64,000 nt of DNA. It comes from Streptomyces sp. NRRL F-5135 (GTDB lineage Bacteria; Actinomycetota; Actinomycetes; Streptomycetales; Streptomycetaceae). The stretch's first letter is position 1, and every line of letters begins with the position of its first letter. The notes beneath the pieces are model-generated. The model was not told where the DNA came from. It worked only from the letters and a program-made list of their open reading frames with translations, and did no database searches. The translations under genes were made by a program, and so were the position numbers. Shown here one piece after another: positions 16,653 to 25,543 of the stretch. The stretch lies in the NCBI RefSeq assembly GCF_000719775.1, contig NZ_JOHR01000003.1, forward strand, positions 1 through 64,000, given 5' to 3'.

Positions 16653-17596
16653 GTCAGCCGGTGGCCTTCGTCCTGAGGCGCCTGCTGCGGCTCGCGTATT
16701 CGGTGGTCGCCCTGGTGACTGTTGTCTTCCTGATGATCCGTCTGATCCCGGGAGACCCGGTACGCAATGCTCTCGGAACCCACGCGACCGCGGCGGTCGT
16801 GGAGGCGCGACGCGAGAGCCTGGGACTGAACGACCCGCTGTGGAAGCAGTACCTCGATTTCTGGAAGGGTCTGTTCACAGGGGATCTCGGAGACTCCTTC
16901 GCTCTGCATTTGCCGGTGACAACGATCATCGAGCAGCGCCTGCCGGCGACTCTGGAGCTGGCGTTCCTGTCGCTGGCCGTGGTGCTCCTGCTGTCGGTCC
17001 CGATCGGCATTGTCGTCGCCGCGTTTACCCGAGGTGGCCGCAGGCCGACTGTTGACTTGGCTTACACCTCCGTGAGCGGCCTGTTCGCGGTCGTCCCCGA
17101 GTTCCTCATGGGAGTTGCTCTGGTGTATCTCTTCGCCGTACGGAGCCACGTGCTGCCGGTGGCCGGCCGTCTCGGTCCGAGCTCGTACGTGCTGCCCGTC
17201 CTGGCACTGTCGATCGGAGTTGCCGCGGGCGTCTCGCGGATCGTCCGTGTTGAGGCGCTGACCGTGTTCGAGCAGGACTACATCCGGACAGCGCGGGCCA
17301 AGCGCATGCCGAGGTGGCGTCTGTACTTCCGCCACGCTCTGCCGAACCTGGTCACCTCCTCGCTGACCGTTGCCGGAATCGTGCTCGGCTCACTGGTAGC
17401 GGGCACGGTGCTGATCGAAACCATCTTTTCCTGGCCCGGACTGGGGCTCACGATCGTGGACGCGGTACGGAGCAAAGACTTCCCGCTCGCACAGGGAATC
17501 GTCCTCGTCTACGGCCTGATCGTGCTCGTCTCCAATCTCCTGGTCGACATCGTCCTGGTCTGCCTTGACCCGCGTTCAGCACTGAAGGAGACGTGA
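16649..17596 (+). CDS. ABC transporter permease (DppB/OppB type)
   Basis: A 315-residue inner-membrane permease with the usual six helices. The N-terminal FVLRRLLRLAYSVVALVTVV helix is followed by RLIPGDPVRNALG, typical of DppB. The EAA loop, FEQDYIRTARAKRMPRWRLY, which contacts the ATPase, lies near residues 208-227. The start is a GTG overlapping the upstream stop (GTGA at 16649-16652). Confidence 0.93.
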   Translation: MSQPVAFVLRRLLRLAYSVVALVTVVFLMIRLIPGDPVRNALGTHATAAVVEARRESLGLNDPLWKQYLDFWKGLFTGDLGDSFALHLPVTTIIEQRLPATLELAFLSLAVVLLLSVPIGIVVAAFTRGGRRPTVDLAYTSVSGLFAVVPEFLMGVALVYLFAVRSHVLPVAGRLGPSSYVLPVLALSIGVAAGVSRIVRVEALTVFEQDYIRTARAKRMPRWRLYFRHALPNLVTSSLTVAGIVLGSLVAGTVLIETIFSWPGLGLTIVDAVRSKDFPLAQGIVLVYGLIVLVSNLLVDIVLVCLDPRSALKET

Positions 17597-19467
17597 TGGC
17601 GTTGACAACACTGTCTTCCCCCGACTCCGCGCTGACGGAAGAGGGTGGCGTGGCCGTGGCGAGCGAGCAGACGCGCGTGGCGGCCTCAGCGCGGCGCAGG
17701 TTCGTGGCCGTACTGCGTTCTCCCATCGGCATCTGTGCCGTGGCCGCCCTGATCGTGGTCGCGTTCTTCGCGGTATTCGGCCCGGTGCTGTGGGGCGATG
17801 TTGCGCGACAGGCCGATCTGACCCAACTGTCCGCGAAACCCAGCGCACATCACCTCCTTGGTACCGACGCGGGTGGGCGGGACGTTCTCGCGCGGGTGCT
17901 GACCGCGACCCGGCTCTCGATCGTTACCGCCGTCCTGGCGGCCGCGCTCGGCGTATCCGTCGGTGTGGTGATCGGTCTGCTACCGACAATCGCGCCTCGC
18001 CGCCTGGGCCGGCTGATCAACAGCGCCCTCGGAGTCGCGCTCGCGTTTCCAGCTCTCCTGCTTGCCATCGTCGTGTCGATCACCCTTGGTGTCGGCTCGG
18101 TGAGTGTCACGCTCGCGATCGGTTTGGCCATGGCGCCGTCCTTCGCCCGGCTGGCGCAAACCCTCGGTGCGTCGGTGACCGGGCGCGACTTCGTGGCCGC
18201 TGCTCGCATCCTCGGCGTCAGCCGACCGCGGATCCTGGTGCGGCATGTCCTTCCGAACGTGCGGGATCCACTCATCGTCAATGCCAGCATCGGCGCCGGT
18301 ACTGCGCTGGTCGCGGCGACCGGGCTGTCATTCCTGGGCCTCGGTGTGCAGGCGCCGGAGTACGACTGGGGTCGCATGCTCAACGAGAGCGTGGGGTCGA
18401 TCTACGTGAACCCCGCTCCAGCTCTCGGTCTGGGCGCGGCGATCGTGTTCGCCGGCGTGACGTTCGCGCTTGTCGGTGAGGTGCTCGCCCGGGCATTCGG
18501 GCTCCACCGGCCCTCCCGCCGGCGCCGGCGGCAGGCCACTCACTCGGCGGCAGCCTCACCTGTCCTGCACGTCGCAGACACCCCCGTCCTCAGCGTGCGA
18601 GACCTCCGGGTGGAGGCGCCACAGGAGCGCGGCTGGGCAACGCCGGTTCGTGGCGTCAGCTTCGACATCGGCCGGGGCGAGATCGTAGGCATCGTCGGGG
18701 AATCAGGCTCCGGCAAATCGCTGACCTGCATGGCGGTCGCGTCACTCCTGGAAGAACCACTCCATGTCGCTGCCTCATCGATCCGCTTCGAAGAGACGGA
18801 ACTGGTCGTCGAGGGCAAGCTGCCGGGAGGACAGCGTTCCAAGGCGCTGGCCCACCAGCTCGGTACGCGACTGGCCTTCGTCTTCCAAGACCCCTCGACC
18901 TCGCTCAACCCTGCCCTTCGTGTCGGTACGCAGGTCGCGGAGGTTGGTCTTCTGCATGGCGGCCTGAAGCGGCGCGAGGCATTTCACCGCGCAGTCGACC
19001 GGCTTGCCGCGGTTCGGCTGTCCGACCCGGCTCGTCGTGCCCGCCAGTATCCCCATGAGCTCTCGGGTGGCATGCGGCAGCGGGCGATGATCGCGATGGG
19101 GCTGATGGTCGAACCGGCGCTGATGATCGCTGACGAGCCGACGACAGCCCTCGACGTCACCGTCCAGCGGGAAGTCCTGGCGCTCTTGCGGAAGGTGAAC
19201 CGTGAACATGGGACAGCGGTTATGTTCGTTTCCCACGACATTTCGCTGGTCTCGTCGTTCTGCACACGAGTCCTGGTCATGTACCGGGGTGCCATCGTGG
19301 AGAGCCTGAGCACCGAGGATCTCGCGGCTGGACGCGCGGAGCATCCCTACACCCGGGCACTGGTGGCGGCGGTACCGCACATGGACGCCGTCCCGGGCAC
19401 CGAGTTCGCCACGATCACCGAGGACACCGAGTTCCCCCTCGACGCCGTGCGGGAGGAGCCGGTATGA
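17596..19467 (+). CDS. Fused ABC permease (DppC) and ATPase (DppD)
   Basis: A 623-residue fusion. Residues 1 to about 310 form a DppC-type permease: an N-terminal helix, HHLLGTDAGGRDVLARVLTA, then TGRDFVAAARILGVSRPRIL as the EAA loop. A basic linker (HRPSRRRRRQATHS) leads into an ABC ATPase from about residue 335: Walker A GESGSGKS, Q-loop FVFQDPSTSLNP, signature LSGGMRQRAMIA, Walker B ALMIADEPTTALD and the H-loop VSHD. The oligopeptide-transporter C-terminal tail HPYTRALVAAVP is present. The ATG at 17596 has AAGGAG five bases upstream; the adjoining GTG at 17593 is too close to it. Such fusions occur in actinobacteria but are not the normal five-gene layout. Confidence 0.9.
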   Translation: MALTTLSSPDSALTEEGGVAVASEQTRVAASARRRFVAVLRSPIGICAVAALIVVAFFAVFGPVLWGDVARQADLTQLSAKPSAHHLLGTDAGGRDVLARVLTATRLSIVTAVLAAALGVSVGVVIGLLPTIAPRRLGRLINSALGVALAFPALLLAIVVSITLGVGSVSVTLAIGLAMAPSFARLAQTLGASVTGRDFVAAARILGVSRPRILVRHVLPNVRDPLIVNASIGAGTALVAATGLSFLGLGVQAPEYDWGRMLNESVGSIYVNPAPALGLGAAIVFAGVTFALVGEVLARAFGLHRPSRRRRRQATHSAAASPVLHVADTPVLSVRDLRVEAPQERGWATPVRGVSFDIGRGEIVGIVGESGSGKSLTCMAVASLLEEPLHVAASSIRFEETELVVEGKLPGGQRSKALAHQLGTRLAFVFQDPSTSLNPALRVGTQVAEVGLLHGGLKRREAFHRAVDRLAAVRLSDPARRARQYPHELSGGMRQRAMIAMGLMVEPALMIADEPTTALDVTVQREVLALLRKVNREHGTAVMFVSHDISLVSSFCTRVLVMYRGAIVESLSTEDLAAGRAEHPYTRALVAAVPHMDAVPGTEFATITEDTEFPLDAVREEPV

Positions 19468-20264
19468 GCGATCTGGTCTTCGAGAACGTCGGAATCAGGT
19501 ACGGCAGTGGGCGCTCCGCCCACGAGGTGGTCCGTGGCGTGAGCTTCACTGTGCCGAGCGGCCGGACCGTCGGGCTGGTGGGGGAGTCCGGTTCGGGCAA
19601 GTCCACTCTGGCTCGTGCCGTCGTCGGTCTGCACGAGCCTTGCACAGGCCGCATCCTCGTTGACGGCACCGATGTCGTCGGTGCCCGGGGAAGTGCCGCG
19701 TCCGTTCGCCGTACTGTGCAGATGATCTTCCAGGACGCGAACTCCTGCCTGAATCCAAGGATGTCCATCGGAGCCTCGATCGAGGAGGCGCTCGCTGTGC
19801 GTGGAAGATCCGCTCGGCGCGATCGCGCCCAGCGGCGCAGCGAGGTACGCGCCCTGCTGGAGATGGTCGAGCTCGACCCGGCCCGTGCCGGCGATCTGCC
19901 GATGCAGTTGTCGGGCGGGCAACGTCAGCGCGTCGCGATCGCGCGGGCGCTCGCCGCCGAGCCGCGGATCCTGCTCGCTGACGAGATCACGTCGGCGCTG
20001 GATGTCTCGGTGCAGGGGACCGTGCTGAATCTTCTGATGCGTGTCCAGCAGCGCCTCGATCTGACGGTTCTCTTCATCAGCCACAACCTCGCTGTGGTCA
20101 GACAGCTGTGCGAGGACGTCGCAGTCCTGAAGGACGGCGAGCTCGTCGAGGCCGGACCGGCCACGGAGGTCATCGACCGTCCCAAACACCCCTATACCCA
20201 TGAGCTGGTCGATGCCGTTCCCAGGATCGGTACTCCGCTCTTCGGCGAAGGAGCCGCAGTATGA
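19464..20264 (+). CDS. ABC transporter ATPase (DppF/OppF type)
   Basis: A 266-residue second ATPase of the importer. Motifs: GESGSGKSTLARAV (Walker A), MIFQDANSCLNPRM (Q-loop), LSGGQRQRVAIARAL (signature), ILLADEITSALD (Walker B) and FISHNLAVV (H-loop), then HPYTHELVDAVP as in OppF/DppF. It overlaps the fused gene upstream (ATGA) and the peptidase gene downstream (ATGA). With the fused protein it completes the transporter: one binding protein, two permease domains, two ATPase domains. Confidence 0.93.
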   Translation: MSDLVFENVGIRYGSGRSAHEVVRGVSFTVPSGRTVGLVGESGSGKSTLARAVVGLHEPCTGRILVDGTDVVGARGSAASVRRTVQMIFQDANSCLNPRMSIGASIEEALAVRGRSARRDRAQRRSEVRALLEMVELDPARAGDLPMQLSGGQRQRVAIARALAAEPRILLADEITSALDVSVQGTVLNLLMRVQQRLDLTVLFISHNLAVVRQLCEDVAVLKDGELVEAGPATEVIDRPKHPYTHELVDAVPRIGTPLFGEGAAV

Positions 20265-23200
20265 ACTCTCGCCCGTTCGGTCTCGACGACATCCGCCGGG
20301 TCGTCACCGTCCCCGAGACTGCGATCACGGCGGATGGCGGAACAGTTGTCTTCACACGGCGTCAGGCCGCCGGGCAGACCTCGCTGTGGACAGTTTCCAG
20401 CGGCTCGCAGCCACAGCAGTTGACTCAGGGGCCGACCGATCGGGCACCTCGTATCGTCCCAGCCGGGATCCTGTTCCTGCGCGATGTCGAGGGAGTCCCG
20501 CAGTTGCATCTCCTGCCGCACACGGGTGAGCCGACACAGCTGACCGAGCTGCCACTCGGAGCGGGTACAGCGGTCCTCAGCGGAGACCGCCGCCGGGTCG
20601 CGTTTGCCGCACCCGTGGACCGCGCGCCCGGTGGCGCCGCTGCGCCGATTGTCGTCGACACCCTGGAGCAGAAAGCTGACGGGATCGGCTGGATCGGCAG
20701 CATCCGGCGGCAGCTCTTCGTGATGGACCTGGACTCCGGACAGGTACGACAAGTCACCGAGGGCGACTACGACGCCGGCGGACCGGTCTGGTCGCCCGAC
20801 GGCAACCGCCTGGCATTCACCGCCTCCGTGGCCCATCGCGCGGACGTCGAGCTCGAACGCCGCGTCTACACAGTCGAGGTCGACGACCCGCTCGCTCCGT
20901 TGCAGGAGATCGGACAGGCCATGGGGGTGACAGGTCCGGTCATGTGGGATCGCGACGGCGCCTCGCTCGTCGCCGTCGGATCATCCACGATGGTGACTGG
21001 CCATGCCCACCTCCTCCGGCTGTACGACGATGGCCGGCCCGACACCGCCATCACAGCTGCATTGGACCGCAATGTGATGCCAGGCGCGACAGGCTATCCA
21101 GGCGGCCATCCGGCGTACAGCCACGACGGCAGCGAGATCATCTTCTGTCTGCGTGATCGTGGCTGGACCCATCTGTACGGGATCGGCCCGTACGGCGGAG
21201 ACGCCCGGCCGATCGCCGCGGAGCCGCAGCGCGTCGTCTCCGCGCTCTCGGTGGCCGCCGAGGCACCCCGCGCCGCGGTCGTCCTGACCACGCCCGAGTC
21301 GTTCGCCGAAGTCGCGATCGTCGACCTCGCCGGCGGCGAGGTCGAGATCCTGACTTCACTGATGGACGACAGCCTGCCCGAGGTGGAGCTCTGTCGACCG
21401 GAGCCGCGAGAGTTCACGATCAGCGACGGCACCGTCGTCCACGGCTGGTTGCTGTCGGCATCGAACACCACCGGGACGGCCCCGCTCCTGCTCGACATCC
21501 ATGGCGGGCCGCACAACGCATGGGCGGGTGTGGCCGACGACATCCACCTGTACCAACAGTTGCTCGCAGCGCGCGGATGGCGTGTCCTGACGCTGAATCC
21601 GCGCGGATCCGACGGCTACGGCGCGAAGTTCTATCGAGCTGTCGACGGCGGTTGGGGACAAGTCGACGTACCGGACTTCCTCGAGCCGATCGATCAGTTG
21701 ATCGCTGAGGGACTCGTCGACCCGGATCGACTCGCCGTCACCGGTTACAGCTATGGCGGCCTGGCCACCTGCGCCCTCACCGCCCACACAGACCGGTTCG
21801 CGGCCGCAGTGGCAGGAGGCCTGCTCTGTGACTTCGCCTCCATCGCAGGCCAGCGACTGCTGCCGGAGGGCTTCTTCGCCACGGCGACCGCAGGCCTCAC
21901 GCCGACCGACGTGGTTGCGCTCGCTGAATCATCGCCGATCGCACGCGTTGCGCAGGTGAAGACACCCACGCTGGTGCTGCACGGCGCAAACGACGACACC
22001 TGCCCGGTCGGACAAGCACAGCAGTGGTTCTCGGCTTTGCGCATTCAGGGTGTACCCACCCGTCTGGTGGCCTATCCAGGAGGCAGCCACCTCTTCATCG
22101 CCGACGGTGAGGTCGATCACCGCATCGACTATCACGCCCGAGTCGTGGAATGGGTCGAGCTCTACGCTCGCGCCGCCGTACGGCCCGGGGCGCTGTCGCC
22201 GGCCACACGTGGAGAGGCCTACTGGCGCCGCCGTCTGGACTTCCTCCGGGAACGGCACGGAGTCGTCGGGGCACAACTCGGCATCGTGCAGCTCGATCAC
22301 GACGGAACGGTCTTCGACCGTCTAACGGTCAGCTCCGGGGTACTGGACATCTCGACGCGGGAACCCGTCATCGACGATGCCGTCTTCCAGATCGGGTCGA
22401 TCACGAAGGTCTGGACGACGATGCTCATCCTGCAACTCGTCGACGAGGGCCTGCTCGAGCTCGACGCTCCGGTGCGCAGCATCCTGCCGGACTTCAGACT
22501 GGCCGACGACGAGTCACCGTCGGTGACGGTACGGGCGCTGCTCAACCACACCAGCGGCATCGACGGGGACGTCTTCACCGACACCGGCACGGGAGACGAC
22601 TGCGTCGCACGGTACGTGGAGGACCTCGCCGGCGTCTCGCACATCCACTCTCCCGGAGAACGGTTCTCCTACTGCAATGCCGGCTTCGTCATCGCGGGCC
22701 GCATCGTCGAGGTACTCCGCCACATGACGTGGGACGAGGCGCTGCTTCACTATCTGATCAAGCCCATGGGTCTGCGGCACACCATCACCCGCAGCGAGGA
22801 AGCACCAAGGTTCGCCACGGCGACCGGCCACACCGGATTCGGCGACGCGTCGGTCCCGGTGCCCCAGTGGTCGATCACCAGGTCCATGGGACCCGCGGGC
22901 CTGATCGTGGCCAGCGTCGGCGATCTGCTGACCTTCGCCGAACTGTCGCTTCGCGGAGGAGTGACCCGGGAAGGCGTCCGTCTGCTGTCAGCCGCCAGCG
23001 CTCGGCTGATGACGATCGAGCATGTCGATCTGAGGCAGAGCGTCGTCACCGCCCAAGGGTGGGGACTCGGATGGTTCCTCGAGGACTGGCAGGGAACCTT
23101 CGTGTACGGCCATAACGGCGGCACGATCGGCCAGCGTTCGTACCTGCGATTGATCCCCGGCACGAACTACGCGGTGGCTTTGCTCACCACAGGCGGTCAA

Positions 23201-23566
23201 CCAGATGGGCTCTTCTACGAGCTGTTCGCAGACATCACGTCGTCAATCGACGGCAGCGTGCCCACGATTCGAGTCCGGGCCGACAGGACGCGTCCGCCCG
23301 AACCACTGAAGGGTGCCTTTGAGTGCGCGGGCTATCGTGCGGAGGTGGCCCCCGACGCCGACGGCCTCAAACTGACGTTGTGGAACCGGATGGGAGTCCT
23401 GCTCGACGGCTCGACAGCACAGCCCGAGGTCGTGGCACTGCATGCATCGAACATCCCGGGCGTGTACGCCTATACCACCGCTGAACTCGCGGGGTGGGAG
23501 CAGTTCCGGCCCGTTGCCGGCGGCGCCTACAACGGAAACCGCTTCCTGCGTCAGGTGTGCTCATGA
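20261..23566 (+). CDS. Fusion of S9 prolyl-oligopeptidase-type peptidase and S12 beta-lactamase-type hydrolase
   Basis: A 1101-residue cytoplasmic protein with two serine-hydrolase modules. Residues 1 to about 385 form a DPP-like beta-propeller; about 400-640 is the S9 alpha/beta-hydrolase with GYSYGG (Ser497), GANDDTCP (Asp578) and GGSHLF (His610). Residues about 655-980 are an S12 (class C beta-lactamase/D-aminopeptidase/DD-peptidase) domain with SITK (Ser713, Lys716), YCN (Tyr804, Asn806) and HNG (His951). The last hundred residues resemble the beta-barrel tail of S12 enzymes. There is no signal peptide. The gene is coupled on both sides (ATGA), directly after the importer. S9 enzymes hydrolyse oligopeptides and S12 relatives often act on D-residues, so this may be a dual peptidase for imported peptides. 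The fusion is continuous with no sign of an assembly join. Confidence 0.9.
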   Translation: MNSRPFGLDDIRRVVTVPETAITADGGTVVFTRRQAAGQTSLWTVSSGSQPQQLTQGPTDRAPRIVPAGILFLRDVEGVPQLHLLPHTGEPTQLTELPLGAGTAVLSGDRRRVAFAAPVDRAPGGAAAPIVVDTLEQKADGIGWIGSIRRQLFVMDLDSGQVRQVTEGDYDAGGPVWSPDGNRLAFTASVAHRADVELERRVYTVEVDDPLAPLQEIGQAMGVTGPVMWDRDGASLVAVGSSTMVTGHAHLLRLYDDGRPDTAITAALDRNVMPGATGYPGGHPAYSHDGSEIIFCLRDRGWTHLYGIGPYGGDARPIAAEPQRVVSALSVAAEAPRAAVVLTTPESFAEVAIVDLAGGEVEILTSLMDDSLPEVELCRPEPREFTISDGTVVHGWLLSASNTTGTAPLLLDIHGGPHNAWAGVADDIHLYQQLLAARGWRVLTLNPRGSDGYGAKFYRAVDGGWGQVDVPDFLEPIDQLIAEGLVDPDRLAVTGYSYGGLATCALTAHTDRFAAAVAGGLLCDFASIAGQRLLPEGFFATATAGLTPTDVVALAESSPIARVAQVKTPTLVLHGANDDTCPVGQAQQWFSALRIQGVPTRLVAYPGGSHLFIADGEVDHRIDYHARVVEWVELYARAAVRPGALSPATRGEAYWRRRLDFLRERHGVVGAQLGIVQLDHDGTVFDRLTVSSGVLDISTREPVIDDAVFQIGSITKVWTTMLILQLVDEGLLELDAPVRSILPDFRLADDESPSVTVRALLNHTSGIDGDVFTDTGTGDDCVARYVEDLAGVSHIHSPGERFSYCNAGFVIAGRIVEVLRHMTWDEALLHYLIKPMGLRHTITRSEEAPRFATATGHTGFGDASVPVPQWSITRSMGPAGLIVASVGDLLTFAELSLRGGVTREGVRLLSAASARLMTIEHVDLRQSVVTAQGWGLGWFLEDWQGTFVYGHNGGTIGQRSYLRLIPGTNYAVALLTTGGQPDGLFYELFADITSSIDGSVPTIRVRADRTRPPEPLKGAFECAGYRAEVAPDADGLKLTLWNRMGVLLDGSTAQPEVVALHASNIPGVYAYTTAELAGWEQFRPVAGGAYNGNRFLRQVCS

Positions 23567-24366
23567 CGACCGGGGCGCCGAGCTCGACGCCGCTGGCAGC
23601 CTCGATGGAGTTGCGGCCGCTTCACGGCGTGGAGGAGATGGCTGCCGCCTCCGAACTCTTGGCGCAGATCTGGAAGGTCCAGCCCGCCCAGTCGCATCTC
23701 AGCCCCGAGCTCCTCACGGCGTTCGCCCACGCAGGCAACTACGTCGCCGGTGGATTCAGCGGCCACGAGCTAATGGCGGTCTGCGTCGGGTTCTTCCACC
23801 CGCCCCGCGCCACCGCCTTGCACTCCCACATCGCCGGCGTACGACCGGACGCAGCAGGCACGGGATGGGGCAGCGCCCTCAAATACCACCAGCGCGACTG
23901 GTGCCTGGAGCGCGGTGTCACCCGGGTGACGTGGACGTACGACCCGCTGGTCGCGCGTAACGCGTACTTCAACATTCACAAGCTCGGCTGCGATGTCGAG
24001 GTCTACCTTCCCGACTTCTACGGATCCATGAGCGACGGCGTCAACTACGGCCAGCACAGCGATCGGCTCATGGTGGCCTGGCGTCTCGAGCAGAGCCAGA
24101 CGCAACGAACTGACGAGCGTCAAGGTCCTGCCGTGCTGAGGTCCGTCGGCGGACGACCTCAGCTCGACCTGAACCAGGCCGCATCTGTCAGCAGATGCAC
24201 GCTCGAGATCCCCCCGGACATCGAGGCACTGCGGCGACGGCAACCCGAGGCGGCCATCGATTGGCGGCTCGCATTGCGACGGGCGCTCGATGTGCTGCTG
24301 CAAGAAGGCTGGGTCGTCGTCGACTTCGATCGCCAGGGTCACTACTGCCTCGCAAGGAGTATCTGA
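23563..24366 (+). CDS. GNAT acyltransferase, candidate D-amino-acid N-succinyltransferase
   Basis: A 267-residue GNAT protein. The acyl-CoA loop is seen as VRPDAAGTGWGSALKYHQRD (about residues 86-105), followed by a RVTWTYDPLVARNAYFN helix-turn and KLGCDVEVYLPDFYG, typical of a longer GNAT group found next to N-acylamino-acid racemase genes. It overlaps the peptidase-fusion gene (ATGA) and ends two bases before the racemase start. In Geobacillus kaustophilus a GNAT succinyl-CoA:D-amino acid N-succinyltransferase feeds the racemase; context suggests the same here. Direct acylation of an antibiotic or another amine remains possible. Confidence 0.8.
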   Translation: MTTGAPSSTPLAASMELRPLHGVEEMAAASELLAQIWKVQPAQSHLSPELLTAFAHAGNYVAGGFSGHELMAVCVGFFHPPRATALHSHIAGVRPDAAGTGWGSALKYHQRDWCLERGVTRVTWTYDPLVARNAYFNIHKLGCDVEVYLPDFYGSMSDGVNYGQHSDRLMVAWRLEQSQTQRTDERQGPAVLRSVGGRPQLDLNQAASVSRCTLEIPPDIEALRRRQPEAAIDWRLALRRALDVLLQEGWVVVDFDRQGHYCLARSI

Positions 24367-24368
24367 GA

Positions 24369-25496
24369 ATGCACATCGAGCGCGTCGAACTCATCACGGT
24401 CCGGATGCCGCTGATCCACCCGTTCACCACGTCGTTCTCCACTCAGACCGAGCGTCGTCCACTCCTGATCCGTGTCACGGCCTCAGGCCAGAGTGGGACT
24501 GTCACGGGGTGGGGCGAGTGCGTTGCCCTTGCCGAGCCCTTCTACTCGCCGGAGTACCTCGAGGGAGCACGTGAGATCCTGCGGCGCTTTCTCGTGCCCG
24601 CGCTGTTCGACTGGCAGGCCGCGGGTCGTCCCGTGGCAGCGTCGACGGTCGGGTCGGCAATCGAGCACGTGGTCGGGCACCGAATGGCCAAGGGCGCACT
24701 GGAAATGGCGATCTTGGACGCCGAGCTGCGGCTGCAGAACAGATCGTTCGCAGCGCACCTCGGTGTGACCCGTGCCTCGGTGCCGTCGGGGGTCAGCGTT
24801 GGCATCGAGAAGTCGATTCCCGACCTGCTGGCGCAAGTCGGCGACTTCGTCGCCCAGGGCTATGTTCGCATCAAACTCAAGATCAAGCCCGGGTGGGACC
24901 TCGAGCCGGTCAAGGCAGTACGTGAGCGGTTCGGAGACATCGCGCTGCAGGTCGACGCGAACACCGCATACCGACTCTCCGATGCCCATCTGCTGCGCAG
25001 ACTCGACCCCTTCGATCTCCTGTTGATCGAACAGCCGCTCGGCGAGGAGGATCTTCGACAGCACGCGCAACTCGCGCGCCTGGTGAGCACGCCGATCTGC
25101 CTGGACGAGTCGATTGTCAGCGCGCAGTCCGCTGCTGACGCGATCGCGTTGGGAGCGGCAAGCGTCATCAACATCAAACCCGGGAGGGTGGGCGGCTACC
25201 TCGAGGCAGCACGTATCCATGACCTCGCGCTGGCGCACGGCGTCGCGGTCTGGTGCGGCGGCATGCTCGAGACCGGCATCGGCCGGGCCGCCAACGCGGC
25301 GCTCGCGGGCCTCCCGGGCTTCATCTTGCCCGGCGACATCTCGGGCTCGGATCGGTTCTACGCCCACGACATCACCGAGCCGATCGTCATGAAGGACGGC
25401 GAGGTGGCGATCCCCAGCGAGCCAGGGTTCGGTGTCGAGCCCCTTCCCGCGGCACTGAGCGACATGACCGTTCACACGCTCGACCTCACTCCCTGA
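24369..25496 (+). CDS. N-acyl/N-succinylamino-acid racemase (MenC-like enolase superfamily)
   Basis: A 375-residue enolase-superfamily protein of the o-succinylbenzoate synthase/N-acylamino-acid racemase group. The catalytic set is complete and spaced as in characterised racemases: Lys171 (RIKLKIKPGWD), metal ligands Asp196 (DANTAY), Glu221 (LIEQPL) and Asp246 (CLDES), and the opposite-face base Lys270 (NIKPGRVGG). WCGGMLETGIGRA, a family signature, follows. The start is ATG 24369; the open frame back to 24195 lies inside the GNAT gene. No menaquinone genes are near, so a MenC role is unlikely. With the GNAT and the M20 hydrolase it would turn D-amino acids into L-forms through N-succinyl derivatives. 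Confidence 0.88.
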   Translation: MHIERVELITVRMPLIHPFTTSFSTQTERRPLLIRVTASGQSGTVTGWGECVALAEPFYSPEYLEGAREILRRFLVPALFDWQAAGRPVAASTVGSAIEHVVGHRMAKGALEMAILDAELRLQNRSFAAHLGVTRASVPSGVSVGIEKSIPDLLAQVGDFVAQGYVRIKLKIKPGWDLEPVKAVRERFGDIALQVDANTAYRLSDAHLLRRLDPFDLLLIEQPLGEEDLRQHAQLARLVSTPICLDESIVSAQSAADAIALGAASVINIKPGRVGGYLEAARIHDLALAHGVAVWCGGMLETGIGRAANAALAGLPGFILPGDISGSDRFYAHDITEPIVMKDGEVAIPSEPGFGVEPLPAALSDMTVHTLDLTP

Positions 25497-25543
25497 CACC
25501 GCCCACAGGCGAGACGTAGCAACGACACCGAGGACCAGGACAG

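Noticed and set aside
24369..25496. MenC (o-succinylbenzoate synthase) for menaquinone synthesis
   Set aside because: No other men genes are near and the genomic context is peptide and amino-acid metabolism; the two activities overlap in this family, so context decides.
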